A stretch of 64,000 bases of DNA from TMED14 sp965657195 (GTDB lineage Bacteria; Bacteroidota; Bacteroidia; Flavobacteriales; Schleiferiaceae), in contig CBFHNK010000002.1 of NCBI GenBank assembly GCA_965657195.1, forward strand, positions 1-64,000. The letters run 5' to 3'. A program made the position numbers and the translations under genes. Of this stretch, positions 7,993 to 15,824 are shown piece by piece (the first letter of the stretch is position 1; each line of letters starts with the position of its first letter). The notes under the pieces were generated by a model. That model saw only the letters and a program-made list of their open reading frames with translations, did no database searches and was not told the origin of the DNA.

Positions 7993-9056
7993 TGTCTGCA
8001 AAGCCCGATTTTCGAAGCCTTCGGCGCGAGGAGGTTCGCGCACACTTTGCCGCGTGGGGTGAGCCCGCATACCGCGCTGATCAGGTCTACGATTGGCTGT
8101 GGGCCAAGGGCGCCCAGAGTTTTGACGACATGTCCAACTTGCCCAAAACCTTGCGGGCTAAGTTGGCAGAGGAGTTTGAGTTCCGCCCCCAGCGCATTGA
8201 GTCGGTGCAGCGTTCCAGCGACGGCACACTAAAGAATGCCGTGCGCCTGCACGACGGGTTGGTCGTCGAAAGCGTGCTGATTCCGACCGAAAAGCGAATT
8301 ACGGCCTGCGTTTCGAGCCAAGTGGGCTGTGCCATGGGCTGCGCGTTCTGCGCGACGGCCCGCCTCAAGCGCATGCGCAACCTTGAGCCCGACGAGATCT
8401 ACGACCAGGTACGGGCCATTCACGAGCAGGGAACCACTGAGTTCGGCCGTCCGCTGACCAACATCGTGTTTATGGGCATGGGCGAACCGCTGATGAACTA
8501 CAAAAACACGCTCGAGGCCATCGACCGCATTACCTCGCCCAAAGGGCTGGGACTGTCGCCGAAGCGCATCACGCTCAGCACGGTGGGGCTGCCGAAGATG
8601 ATTCGCAAGCTCGCGGACGACGGGGTGAAGTTCAACCTTGCGGTGTCGCTGCATTCCGCACGCGACGAGGTGCGGGCCCAGATTATGCCGGTCAACGATG
8701 TGGCGCCGATTGCTGAACTCCGTTCGAGTCTGGAGTACTGGTATTCCGTCACGAAGCGCAAGGTGACCTTCGAGTACGTGGTGTGGCGCGACGTCAACGA
8801 CCAACCCGAGGACGTACGGGCACTGGTGGAACTGGCCAAGCGGGTTCCGTGCAAAGTCAACTTGATTGAGTACAACGCTATTGGGGACGAGCGCTTTCGC
8901 CAAGCTGCGCCAGAGGCACTACAAGCCTACGTCGACGGGCTCGCGCGCGTCGGAGTCGTGGCCAAAGTCCGCCATTCGCGCGGCAAAGACATTGACGCTG
9001 CGTGCGGGCAGTTGGCGAACAAAAAGCTTCCGGCCGAACTTACCTCAATTGACTAA
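7992..9056 (+). CDS. rlmN: 23S rRNA (A2503-C2) / tRNA (A37) methyltransferase RlmN
   Basis: 354-residue radical SAM enzyme that methylates C2 of A2503 in 23S rRNA and A37 of some tRNAs. The radical SAM cluster motif C113-x3-C117-x2-C120 (VGCAMGCAFC) is intact, FMGMGEPLMN follows, and a Cys in AACGQLA near the C-terminus fits the methyl-carrying or resolving cysteine. The start at 7992 gives the usual family N-terminus; a longer frame from 7956 only reads through the upstream gene. Coupled to the upstream secreted protein by TAATG. Confidence 0.95.
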   Translation: MSAKPDFRSLRREEVRAHFAAWGEPAYRADQVYDWLWAKGAQSFDDMSNLPKTLRAKLAEEFEFRPQRIESVQRSSDGTLKNAVRLHDGLVVESVLIPTEKRITACVSSQVGCAMGCAFCATARLKRMRNLEPDEIYDQVRAIHEQGTTEFGRPLTNIVFMGMGEPLMNYKNTLEAIDRITSPKGLGLSPKRITLSTVGLPKMIRKLADDGVKFNLAVSLHSARDEVRAQIMPVNDVAPIAELRSSLEYWYSVTKRKVTFEYVVWRDVNDQPEDVRALVELAKRVPCKVNLIEYNAIGDERFRQAAPEALQAYVDGLARVGVVAKVRHSRGKDIDAACGQLANKKLPAELTSID

Positions 9057-9085
9057 TGCCACCTGCGGCGCGGAGCCGTGGGTGC

Positions 9086-9093
9086 TACCTTTG
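9086..9093 (+). promoter_or_regulatory. -7 box of mrp operon (TACCTTTG)
   Basis: Perfect TAnnTTTG match ending 5 bases before the mrp ATG at 9099; likely promoter of mrp-nifU-korA-korB. Confidence 0.65.
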
Positions 9094-9098
9094 CAGCT

Positions 9099-10235
9099 AT
9101 GACCAAATCAGCAGTTCTTGAGGCGCTTCATCAGGTGACCAACGCCAGTGGCAACGGACTCCTTGTTGAATCCGGCCACGTGAAGAATATTCAGATCTTC
9201 GGCGGCGAAGTTGAGCTGGATGTAGTGAGCGATAGTGCCGCCCTCGCTCAAAAAAAACGCCTTGAGGTAGACCTCATGAAGGCGGTGCACACGATTGACG
9301 CTAAAGTGGCGGTAAAGGTGAACCTTGAGGTGCGCACGCCGGCTCCGGCCGAAAATGCCAATGTCCTGCGCGGCAAGCCGATTCCCGGGGTCGAGCACGT
9401 CATCGCTGTGGCCTCAGGCAAGGGTGGAGTAGGTAAGTCGACGGTGACAGCCAACCTTGCTGTTTCGCTGGCTGAAATGGGCTTTAGCGTGGGGGTGGTC
9501 GATGCGGACATCTACGGGCCGAGCATGCCCATCATGTTTGATGTGCAGCACGCGAATCCGGGCGGAATCGAAGTCAACGGCGTCCGCAAGATGGACCCGG
9601 TCGAGGCCTACGGCGTGAAAATCATGTCGATTGGGTTCTTTGCCGGAACCGACCAAGCCGTCGTATGGCGCGGCCCGATGGCCACCAAGGCCCTCAACCA
9701 AATGCTTCAAGAGACCCATTGGGGCGAACTTGACTTTTTGCTGGTGGACCTGCCTCCTGGTACGGGCGACATTCACCTCAGCCTCGTTCAGGCCTTGCCC
9801 GTTACCGGTGCAGTTGTGGTGAGCACACCTCAGGCTGTGGCGTTGGCGGATGCCCGCAAAGGAGTGGGTATGTTCCGAATGGATGCGATCCAAATTCCGG
9901 TGCTCGGAATCGCCGAGAACATGGCCTACTTCACGCCGCCGGCACACCCCGACGAGCAGTACCACATTTTTGGCCGCCACGGCGCCCGCAACCTCGCCGA
10001 GCAGCTTGACGTGCCTTTCCTTGGGGAGCTACCGCTGGTCCAGAGCATTCGCGAAGCCGGAGACGTGGGTCGCCCCGCCGCCCTTCAGCAGGATGGTGTG
10101 GTTCGCGATGCATTTATCGACTTGGCCCGCAATGTCGTTTCGGCCTTGGCGGACCGTGTTTCAAACCTTCCGCCCACCGAAGCCGTGCGCATCACGACCA
10201 TGGCCGGCTGCACAACCACCAAGCGCGACGTATGA
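9099..10235 (+). CDS. mrp: Mrp/NBP35-type P-loop ATPase (Fe-S carrier)
   Basis: 378 residues. An N-terminal MIP18/DUF59-like domain (about 1-85) precedes an Mrp ATPase domain with the deviant Walker A GKGGVGKS at 107-114. The family is thought to carry Fe-S clusters to apoproteins in the cytoplasm. The place where many Mrp proteins have a CxxC pair (after ENMAYF) reads TPPAHPDEQYHIFG here, with no cysteine, so cluster binding through that pair is not possible in this protein. The ATG at 9099 follows the -7 box; an earlier frame start at 9078 lies inside the promoter. Its stop overlaps the NifU-domain gene (ATGA). Confidence 0.9.
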   Translation: MTKSAVLEALHQVTNASGNGLLVESGHVKNIQIFGGEVELDVVSDSAALAQKKRLEVDLMKAVHTIDAKVAVKVNLEVRTPAPAENANVLRGKPIPGVEHVIAVASGKGGVGKSTVTANLAVSLAEMGFSVGVVDADIYGPSMPIMFDVQHANPGGIEVNGVRKMDPVEAYGVKIMSIGFFAGTDQAVVWRGPMATKALNQMLQETHWGELDFLLVDLPPGTGDIHLSLVQALPVTGAVVVSTPQAVALADARKGVGMFRMDAIQIPVLGIAENMAYFTPPAHPDEQYHIFGRHGARNLAEQLDVPFLGELPLVQSIREAGDVGRPAALQQDGVVRDAFIDLARNVVSALADRVSNLPPTEAVRITTMAGCTTTKRDV

Positions 10236-10465
10236 CGCTCGAGGACCGCATCGAAAAGGCGCTTGCTGAAGTGCGACCCTTCCTCGAGAGCGACGGAGGT
10301 GGAATCGAATTGGTGAAAATCGAGGTTCCGCGTGTGTTTGTGCGCCTCTTGGGAGCCTGCCACGGCTGCAGCGTCAACCAAACCACCCTCAAGCTCGGCG
10401 TCGAGAACAGTGTCCGAAGTCACGCGCCCGAAATCGAAGAGGTCGTTGCTTTGGATCATGCGTAG
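10232..10465 (+). CDS. NifU C-terminal-like Fe-S protein (Nfu type)
   Basis: 77 residues forming a single NifU C-terminal domain: ESDGGGIELVKIE at 19-31 and the cluster-binding C43-x2-C46 (GACHGCSVNQTTLK). Such proteins bind and transfer [4Fe-4S] or [2Fe-2S] clusters. It overlaps mrp by 4 bases and korA by 8 bases, so the four genes form one tightly coupled unit. The obvious client next door is KorB, which needs a [4Fe-4S] cluster; this is an inference from order. Confidence 0.9.
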   Translation: MTLEDRIEKALAEVRPFLESDGGGIELVKIEVPRVFVRLLGACHGCSVNQTTLKLGVENSVRSHAPEIEEVVALDHA

Positions 10466-12239
10466 CGTCGTCGTTCTTCTTGCGGGCGATTCCGGGGACG
10501 GAATCCAGTTGCTCGGAGGCCAAATCGTGCGCGCAGCAGCCCAGTCGGGCCGCGATGTTCGGACGCTTTCGGACTTTCCGGCCGAAATCCGCGCTCCGCA
10601 GGGCACGGTTAGTGGTGTTTCAGGGTTTCAGTTTCGCATCGCGTCCGATACCATTCACGATCCCGGCGCGCGCGCCGACTGCCTCGTGGCGTTCAATGCG
10701 GCCGCCTACACGAAGTATGCGAGCCAGCTCAAGACAGGTGGTCTCTTGATCGCGGCTATCGAGGGGTTTGACGCGCGAAGCCTGGCGTTGGCGAAGCTCC
10801 CAGCTGATGCCGATTTGCTCGCCTCGGCGCGTGAGCGATTCCGGGTGCTTGAGGTTCCGGTGAAAGACTTGACCCTTGGGGCTCTGGCTGAGGTTTCGCT
10901 GGGCCAACGCGACAAGATGCGTGCGCGCAACATGCTGGTGCTCGGAATCCTCACCTGGATGTACAGCATGCCTACTGAAGTGGTTGAGGCCGAACTCCTC
11001 GCGTTATTTCGCGAAAACGAGACCAACATTTTAGCCTACAAGGCGGGCCTCAACTTTGCAGAGACCCTCGAGGTCCAGGACTACCGCGTCGAACTTGAGC
11101 AACACGGGGTCGAGTGCGGAACCTTCAAAACCATCAACGGTTCACATGCCGTGGCACTTGGACTTGCGGCAGCGGCCCACCAGCTTGGGAGGCCGATGCT
11201 CTATTCGAGCTACCCGATCACGCCGGCTTCAGATATTTTGCACGAGTTGGCCAAGCTTCAGCCCGAGCACGTGACCGTCTTTCAGGCCGAGGACGAGATC
11301 GCCGCGGTGACCTCTGCCTTGGGTGCTTCGTTTGCGGGCGGAATTGGCGTGACCGCGTCCTCGGGCCCCGGATTGAGTCTCAAAGCTGAAGGTCTGGGCT
11401 TGGCGGTGATGACCGAATTGCCTCTGGTGCTCATTGACGTGCAGCGCGGCGGACCCTCGACCGGATTACCTACCAAAACCGAGCAGAGCGACCTAACCCA
11501 GGCGCTTCACGGTCGGCATGGGGAGGCTCCGCTGCCCGTGTTGGCTGCGCGCAGCGCCGCCGACGCGTTTGATACCACGCTGCTCGCGGTGAAAATTGCG
11601 GTGGAGTGCATGACGCCGGTCATCGTGCTGTCGGACGCTTACATTGCCGGAAGCGCTCAGCCGTGGCGCATCCCTGACGTAGATGAGCTGCCGAGCATTA
11701 CACCGCCCCGCGGTTCCGCTGGCGAAGAGCCCTATGCCCGCGACGCCCACGGCGTGCGCCCTTGGGTGACTCCCGGAACTCCCGGAGGAGCCCACCGCAT
11801 CGGCGGCCTTGAGGGTGAGGTAGGTACGGGGCGCATTAGCTACGACCCCGCGAACCACCAAGCGATGGTCACGGCCCGAGCTGCCAAAGTTGATGCCGCA
11901 GCCCGACTGTACGGCCCACTCGAAATCGTTCAGTGCTGTCCTGAGGCCGACACCCTCGTGCTTGCGTGGGGTTCGACCTATGGGGCGGTGCGCAGCGACG
12001 TGGAACGACGCGCTGCGGCGGGTCAGAACGTGGACTACATCCACCTGCGCCACCTGCATCCCCTTCACCCGGACCTCAAGGCGACCGCCGACCGCTACCG
12101 CCGCGTGGTGGTGGTTGAAATGAACGAGGGTCAGCTCGCACACCACCTGCAGGGTCTTTGGGCCCGCCGCGTGGAATCCGTATGCAAAACCACCGGACAG
12201 CCGTTTACCACCGAAGAACTCGCTGAGCTATGGAATTGA
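10458..12239 (+). CDS. korA: 2-oxoacid:ferredoxin oxidoreductase, fused gamma-alpha subunit
   Basis: 593 residues. An N-terminal gamma domain (about 1-190; LLAGDSGDGIQLLGGQIVRAA) is fused to the alpha domain, which begins near residue 215 and contains YSSYPITPASDIL and ASSGPGLSLKAEGLGLAVM. With KorB it oxidises 2-oxoglutarate (or a related 2-oxoacid) to the acyl-CoA, reducing ferredoxin. The start is the ATG at 10458, overlapping the NifU-like gene by 8 bases; an upstream in-frame start at 10332 would merely read the NifU gene in another frame. Substrate is inferred from family, not proven. Confidence 0.9.
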   Translation: MRSVVVLLAGDSGDGIQLLGGQIVRAAAQSGRDVRTLSDFPAEIRAPQGTVSGVSGFQFRIASDTIHDPGARADCLVAFNAAAYTKYASQLKTGGLLIAAIEGFDARSLALAKLPADADLLASARERFRVLEVPVKDLTLGALAEVSLGQRDKMRARNMLVLGILTWMYSMPTEVVEAELLALFRENETNILAYKAGLNFAETLEVQDYRVELEQHGVECGTFKTINGSHAVALGLAAAAHQLGRPMLYSSYPITPASDILHELAKLQPEHVTVFQAEDEIAAVTSALGASFAGGIGVTASSGPGLSLKAEGLGLAVMTELPLVLIDVQRGGPSTGLPTKTEQSDLTQALHGRHGEAPLPVLAARSAADAFDTTLLAVKIAVECMTPVIVLSDAYIAGSAQPWRIPDVDELPSITPPRGSAGEEPYARDAHGVRPWVTPGTPGGAHRIGGLEGEVGTGRISYDPANHQAMVTARAAKVDAAARLYGPLEIVQCCPEADTLVLAWGSTYGAVRSDVERRAAAGQNVDYIHLRHLHPLHPDLKATADRYRRVVVVEMNEGQLAHHLQGLWARRVESVCKTTGQPFTTEELAELWN

Positions 12240-13195
12240 CCGCCAAAGACTTTCAAAGCGCCGAAGAAGTTCGCTGGTGCCCCGGCTGCGGCGACTACAG
12301 CATTCTGAAGCAGTTCACCGAGGTGCTTGCGAGCACGGGGTCTGATCCCGACCGCACCGTGGTGGTAAGCGGAATCGGCTGCAGCAGCCGCTTGCCCTAC
12401 TATGTCGACAGCTACGGAATCCATTCGCTGCACGGCCGCGCCCCCGCGGTGGCCACTGGAATCAAGTTGGCGAACCCCGATCTCGACGTTTGGATCATCA
12501 CCGGTGACGGCGATGCGCTGAGCATTGGAGGCAACCACCTCATTCACGCCCTTCGCCGCAACCTCAACGTGCCCATCTTGCTGTTCAACAACGAGATCTA
12601 CGGGCTGACCAAGGGCCAGTTTTCGCCGACGAGCAAAGAGGGACAGGTGACGAAGTCGACCCCCCGCGGGAGCGTCGACCATCCGCTGAATCCGCTTACA
12701 TTGGCGCTTGGAGCCGGTGCCACCTGGGTTGCCCGCAGCATGGACCGCAATCCGGCCCACCTTCGCGACCAGCTCGCCCAGAGTCAGGCCCACCAGGGTT
12801 CCGCGCTGCTCGAAATCTACCAAAACTGCAACGTCTTTCACGACGGTGCGTTTGAGGTTTGGACTGACAAATCCACACAGGCGCTGCATTCTGTATTTCT
12901 TGAGGCGGGCAAACCCATTGCCTGCGGCGGAACCGAGCCCACCCACGCCCTCGCGTGGAACGGAGGTCGGCCCGAAATCCGTGAGCTCGGATCCGAATTC
13001 AGCCTCGCGGACGCTTGGGTGCACGACCCCTCAGATCGCCTTAAAGCCTTTGCCCTCGCTGCACTCGAGGGCCCGCTGCGCCCCTTTGGAGTGCTCTATG
13101 CCGCCGAACGCCCGGTCTTTGCGGCAAGCCACCAAGCCGGGACTCGCCCGCTTCACGATGTACTGTATTCCGGCCGCACCTGGACGGCAGAATAG
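12230..13195 (+). CDS. korB: 2-oxoacid:ferredoxin oxidoreductase beta subunit
   Basis: 321 residues; thiamine-diphosphate- and Fe-S-binding partner of KorA. WCPGCG gives C17 and C20, C51 lies in SGIGCSSR, and a further Cys in YQNCNVF completes a likely [4Fe-4S] site. The ThDP motif runs from GDGD (92-95) to the NN near 120-121 (ILLFNNEIYGLT). It overlaps korA by 10 bases. The C-terminal half extends beyond a minimal beta subunit, as usual for the Kor type. Confident on family; exact 2-oxoacid not proven. Confidence 0.92.
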   Translation: MELTAKDFQSAEEVRWCPGCGDYSILKQFTEVLASTGSDPDRTVVVSGIGCSSRLPYYVDSYGIHSLHGRAPAVATGIKLANPDLDVWIITGDGDALSIGGNHLIHALRRNLNVPILLFNNEIYGLTKGQFSPTSKEGQVTKSTPRGSVDHPLNPLTLALGAGATWVARSMDRNPAHLRDQLAQSQAHQGSALLEIYQNCNVFHDGAFEVWTDKSTQALHSVFLEAGKPIACGGTEPTHALAWNGGRPEIRELGSEFSLADAWVHDPSDRLKAFALAALEGPLRPFGVLYAAERPVFAASHQAGTRPLHDVLYSGRTWTAE

Positions 13196-13208
13196 TCGGC
13201 CGCTGCCG

Positions 13209-13216
13209 TAGGTTTG
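13209..13216 (+). promoter_or_regulatory. -7 box upstream of yebC gene (TAGGTTTG)
   Basis: Perfect TAnnTTTG match, 34 bases before the ATG, so this transcript would have a normal leader, unlike most boxes in this window. Confidence 0.55.
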
Positions 13217-13250
13217 CAGACCAAATACTACGAACGAACACACATTCCGC

Positions 13251-13979
13251 ATGGGACGCGCATTTGAATACCGCAAGGCTCGCAAAATGAAGCGTTGGTC
13301 CTCGATGGCCAAGGTTTTTACCCGCATCAGCAAAGACATCATCATGGCCGTCAAAGAGAGCGGCCCCAACCCTGAGGCCAATTCGCGCCTCAAGGCCTTG
13401 ATGCAGAACGCCCGCGACGCCAACATGCCCAAGGACAACGTGGAACGCGCCATCAAGCGCGCTACGAGCAAGGATCAGGCGGACTACAAGGAGATGGTCT
13501 ACGAAGGCTACGGTCCGCACGGAATCGCCATCCTCGTCGAAACCGCCACCGACAACGCGACCCGCACCGTGGGCAACGTCCGCTCGTACTTCAATAAGTA
13601 CAACGGAAGCCTCGGCACCAGCGGTTCCGTCGAGTTTATGTTTGAGCGCAAGTGCAACTTCAAAATCCCCAAAGGCACGATCGACCTCGAGGAGTTTGAG
13701 TTTGAGATGATCGACTACGGCGTCGAAGAGCTCTTTATCGAGCACGACGAAGAGAAGAACGTGGACACCATCTTCATGTACGCGCCCTTCAGTGAGTACG
13801 GCGCCATCACCAAGGCTCTTGAAGAGCGCGGAATCGAAATCCTCACCTCGGGTTTTGAGCGAATCCCGATGGACACCAAGACCGTGACGCCCGAGCAGCA
13901 GGCCGACGTCGAAAAGCTCCTCGAGAAGATCGAAGAAGACGAAGACGTCCAGGCAGTCTACCACACGATGGCTGGTTAA
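13251..13979 (+). CDS. YebC/PmpR family protein
   Basis: 242 residues, the usual length for the YebC/PmpR family, with the family start MGRAFEYRKARKMKRWSSMAKVF, the motif NARDANMPKDNVERAIKRAT (about 46-65) and YEGYGPHGIAILVE. Members are annotated as DNA-binding regulators, and some are reported to help ribosomes through difficult sequences; which applies here is unknown. It stands alone between korB and the rhodanese cluster with its own promoter box. Confidence 0.93.
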   Translation: MGRAFEYRKARKMKRWSSMAKVFTRISKDIIMAVKESGPNPEANSRLKALMQNARDANMPKDNVERAIKRATSKDQADYKEMVYEGYGPHGIAILVETATDNATRTVGNVRSYFNKYNGSLGTSGSVEFMFERKCNFKIPKGTIDLEEFEFEMIDYGVEELFIEHDEEKNVDTIFMYAPFSEYGAITKALEERGIEILTSGFERIPMDTKTVTPEQQADVEKLLEKIEEDEDVQAVYHTMAG

Positions 13980-14053
13980 ACATTTAATGGTGACTGCGGT
14001 CACGCGCAGATTTTGGCAGGTGGCGGAATTTTGCCTCACTAAAAAATCAAGCC

Positions 14054-14332
14054 ATGACCATTAACGAAGCCATAAATCATCCCAACGCCACCATTATTGA
14101 CGTACGCAGTGAAGGCGAATTCGCCGGCGGCCACGTCAGCGGAGCAGTGAACATTCCCCTTCAAACGGTTCCGGACGAAGTCGAAGCCATTAAAGCCATG
14201 CCGCGGCCCATCGTTCTGTGCTGTGCATCGGGCAACCGCAGCGGCCAAGCCCTGATGTACCTCCAAGCCCAAGGCCTCGACGGCCTCTTCAACGGCGGAG
14301 GTTGGGGACAAGTCCAAATTCACAAAATGTAA
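14054..14332 (+). CDS. Single-domain rhodanese
   Basis: 92 residues, one rhodanese domain with no signal peptide, therefore cytoplasmic. The active-site loop CASGNRS contains the sulfur-accepting cysteine, and IIDVRSEGEFAGGHVSGAVNIPL is the standard upstream motif. Such proteins carry persulfide sulfur. It is the first of a four-gene set (rhodanese, double rhodanese, thioredoxin); its sequence closely resembles the first domain of the next gene, pointing to a tandem duplication. Confidence 0.9.
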   Translation: MTINEAINHPNATIIDVRSEGEFAGGHVSGAVNIPLQTVPDEVEAIKAMPRPIVLCCASGNRSGQALMYLQAQGLDGLFNGGGWGQVQIHKM

Positions 14333-14340
14333 TTAGGGCC

Positions 14341-15000
14341 ATGTTTGGATTTCTAAAAAAACTATTCGCGCCGGCCGAGGACCCCAAAACATGGGTGGCC
14401 CGTGGCGCCAAAATCATTGACGTGCGGAGCCCTGGGGAATTTGCCTCAGGCCACGCACCGGGCGCCGTGAATATTCCGCTGGATCAGTTCGCGACCCAGG
14501 TTCCGAAAAAATTCAAGGACAAGCACCAAGAATTTGTACTTTGCTGTGCATCGGGCAACCGCTCGGGAATGGCCAAATCGATTATGGAACAGAAAGGATT
14601 CACTCACGTACTCAACGGCGGACCATGGACGCGCCTTCGCGCATGGATCGTCGGACTGCTCGTCTTTGCCTCGAGCGGAATCTTGTCCGCCCAAAACCTT
14701 GACGTCGCGTCGTTTGAGCGCGAGTCCAAAAAGGGTATCGTCGTGGACATTCGCACCCCAGGCGAAGTGGCCGAAGGCATGATTGCCGGCGCCAAGCACA
14801 TCGACTTCTACGATGCGGCCTTCATGACCAAGATGGCGGCACTCGGCAAGGACAAGCCCATCTACATGTACTGCCGGTCAGGTGGCCGCAGCGGTCAAGC
14901 GCTTTCAAAGCTCAAGGCGGCTGGCTTTACCAAGGTCTACCACCTTCAAGGCGGAATGGGAGCTTGGATGGCTGCCCGCAAACCAGTGGTTAAGAAATGA
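14341..15000 (+). CDS. Double rhodanese with internal signal-peptide-like segment
   Basis: 219 residues. Domain 1 (about 1-97) has no signal peptide and carries the active loop CCASGNRSG with Cys69. Residues 98-118 (RLRAWIVGLLVFASSGILSAQ) look exactly like a signal peptide with a cleavage site after SAQ or ILSA. Domain 2 (119-219) is a second rhodanese with loop CRSGGRSG (Cys178). No in-frame ATG or other convincing start precedes the internal signal segment, so the two are one open frame. The simplest reading is a cytoplasmic rhodanese, a membrane segment and a periplasmic rhodanese. A longer frame from 14218 reads only through the previous gene. Stop overlaps the thioredoxin start (ATGA). 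Confidence 0.85.
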   Translation: MFGFLKKLFAPAEDPKTWVARGAKIIDVRSPGEFASGHAPGAVNIPLDQFATQVPKKFKDKHQEFVLCCASGNRSGMAKSIMEQKGFTHVLNGGPWTRLRAWIVGLLVFASSGILSAQNLDVASFERESKKGIVVDIRTPGEVAEGMIAGAKHIDFYDAAFMTKMAALGKDKPIYMYCRSGGRSGQALSKLKAAGFTKVYHLQGGMGAWMAARKPVVKK

Positions 15001-15302
15001 ACGCCAAGTTCAACGAACTCGTTGGTGGGGACGACCCCGTCCTTGTAGATTTTTTCGCAGAATGGTGCGGGCCGTGCAAGAGCATGGCTCCCATTCTGGT
15101 GGAACTACACCGACTTATGGAGGGGCGCCTTCGCATCGTCAAAATTGACGTAGACCGCAACCCTTCGGTGGCTCAGACCTACCGAATTCAGGGTGTGCCC
15201 ACGTTGGCACTCTTTCGCAACGGTGAGGTGCTGTGGCGCCAGTCGGGCGTTGTTCCCGCGGCCGCGCTTCAGCGTACGCTCGAGCCCTTTTTGAATCGCT
15301 GA
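14997..15302 (+). CDS. Thioredoxin
   Basis: 101 residues with the classic thioredoxin active site FFAEWCGPCKSMAP (Cys25-Gly-Pro-Cys28 region) and the cis-proline in GVPTLALFRNG. Cytoplasmic: there is no signal peptide. It overlaps the double rhodanese by 4 bases, so it is probably expressed with it and may reduce rhodanese persulfides or disulfides. Its 3' end overlaps the converging SPOR gene by 34 bases. Confidence 0.93.
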   Translation: MNAKFNELVGGDDPVLVDFFAEWCGPCKSMAPILVELHRLMEGRLRIVKIDVDRNPSVAQTYRIQGVPTLALFRNGEVLWRQSGVVPAAALQRTLEPFLNR

Positions 15303-15667
15303 TTCGGAGCCTGAACGGCAAATGCCGTCGGGAAGCGTGCGCGCCACTTGCGCAGGGCGTATTCGGCTTCAAGCCGACTTCCGTACACTCCTACAAAAAC
15401 TTTAAACTGTGGCTCGTCAAAGTGCAGGACCACCGGAACCACGGCCCCCACTGAATCCGTGAGGCGGGCATACACCGCATTGGCGTCCGCGCGGCGTCCG
15501 GCGTACACCTGAACACTGTAGCGCTCGGCCCCCTGGCTACCGCTTGCATTTCGCGCGGATTTCTGGGCGTTCGCACTTGACTCCCAGTAGGAATGAAGGG
15601 CTGATCCGCGACCAGTGATCACTGAATCCGAGGTAGTGAGGTGAAGCGCGAGGATTAGAGCAATCAT
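15269..15667 (-). CDS. SPOR-domain-like exported protein
   Basis: 132 residues. The N-terminus MIALILALHLTTSDS is hydrophobic (short signal or anchor). The C-terminal half YSVQVYAGRRADANAVYARL to FKVFVGVYGSRLEAEYALRKWR matches the SPOR pattern, a fold that binds denuded peptidoglycan at division sites. A perfect TACTTTTG box on the minus strand ends 5 bases before the ATG, supporting real expression despite the 34-base overlap with the thioredoxin gene. Small size and the short signal make the exact topology uncertain. Confidence 0.78.
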   Translation of the reverse strand: MIALILALHLTTSDSVITGRGSALHSYWESSANAQKSARNASGSQGAERYSVQVYAGRRADANAVYARLTDSVGAVVPVVLHFDEPQFKVFVGVYGSRLEAEYALRKWRARFPTAFAVQAPNQRFKKGSSVR

Positions 15668-15672
15668 GAGTT

Positions 15673-15680
15673 CAAAAGTA
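15673..15680 (-). promoter_or_regulatory. -7 box of the SPOR gene (TACTTTTG)
   Basis: Perfect TAnnTTTG match on the minus strand, 5 bases before the ATG at 15667. Confidence 0.65.
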
Positions 15681-15751
15681 GCGGAATTTTTTGAGGCTGC
15701 ATCTGTGAAGCACGCTTGTTTAGAACGGTTTTAAATTAAAAATGCCTATGC

Positions 15752-15769
15752 CGGGAATAATTATGCCCG
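15752..15769. promoter_or_regulatory. 18-bp dyad upstream of actA, possible operator
   Basis: CGGGAATAA followed directly by TTATGCCCG; the half-sites are inverted copies with one mismatch. The centre lies about 27 bases upstream of the actA -7 box, overlapping where the -33 element should be. The position suits a regulator of the respiratory operon. It is not an FNR (TTGAT-N4-ATCAA) or CRP consensus. The rest of the 157-base gap holds only the two promoters. Confidence 0.45.
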
Positions 15770-15783
15770 ACCTCGTTCTGTCG

Positions 15784-15791
15784 TACTTTTG
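15784..15791 (+). promoter_or_regulatory. -7 box of act-cox operon (TACTTTTG)
   Basis: Perfect TAnnTTTG match 33 bases before the chosen actA ATG at 15825; the likely promoter of the ~11-kb actABCDEF-coxBA unit. Confidence 0.65.
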
Positions 15792-15824
15792 CGGAGCTTT
15801 AAAAGCAACAGATTACACCACAGT

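Noticed and set aside
10332..10457. Earlier start of korA
   Set aside because: It reads the NifU-like gene out of frame; the gamma domain begins exactly at 10458.
13041..14039. 332-residue minus-strand frame
   Set aside because: Antisense to korB and yebC, both of which have clear family motifs; no family match in the antisense product.
14218..14340. Earlier start for the double rhodanese
   Set aside because: The extra 41 residues are the preceding rhodanese gene in another frame.
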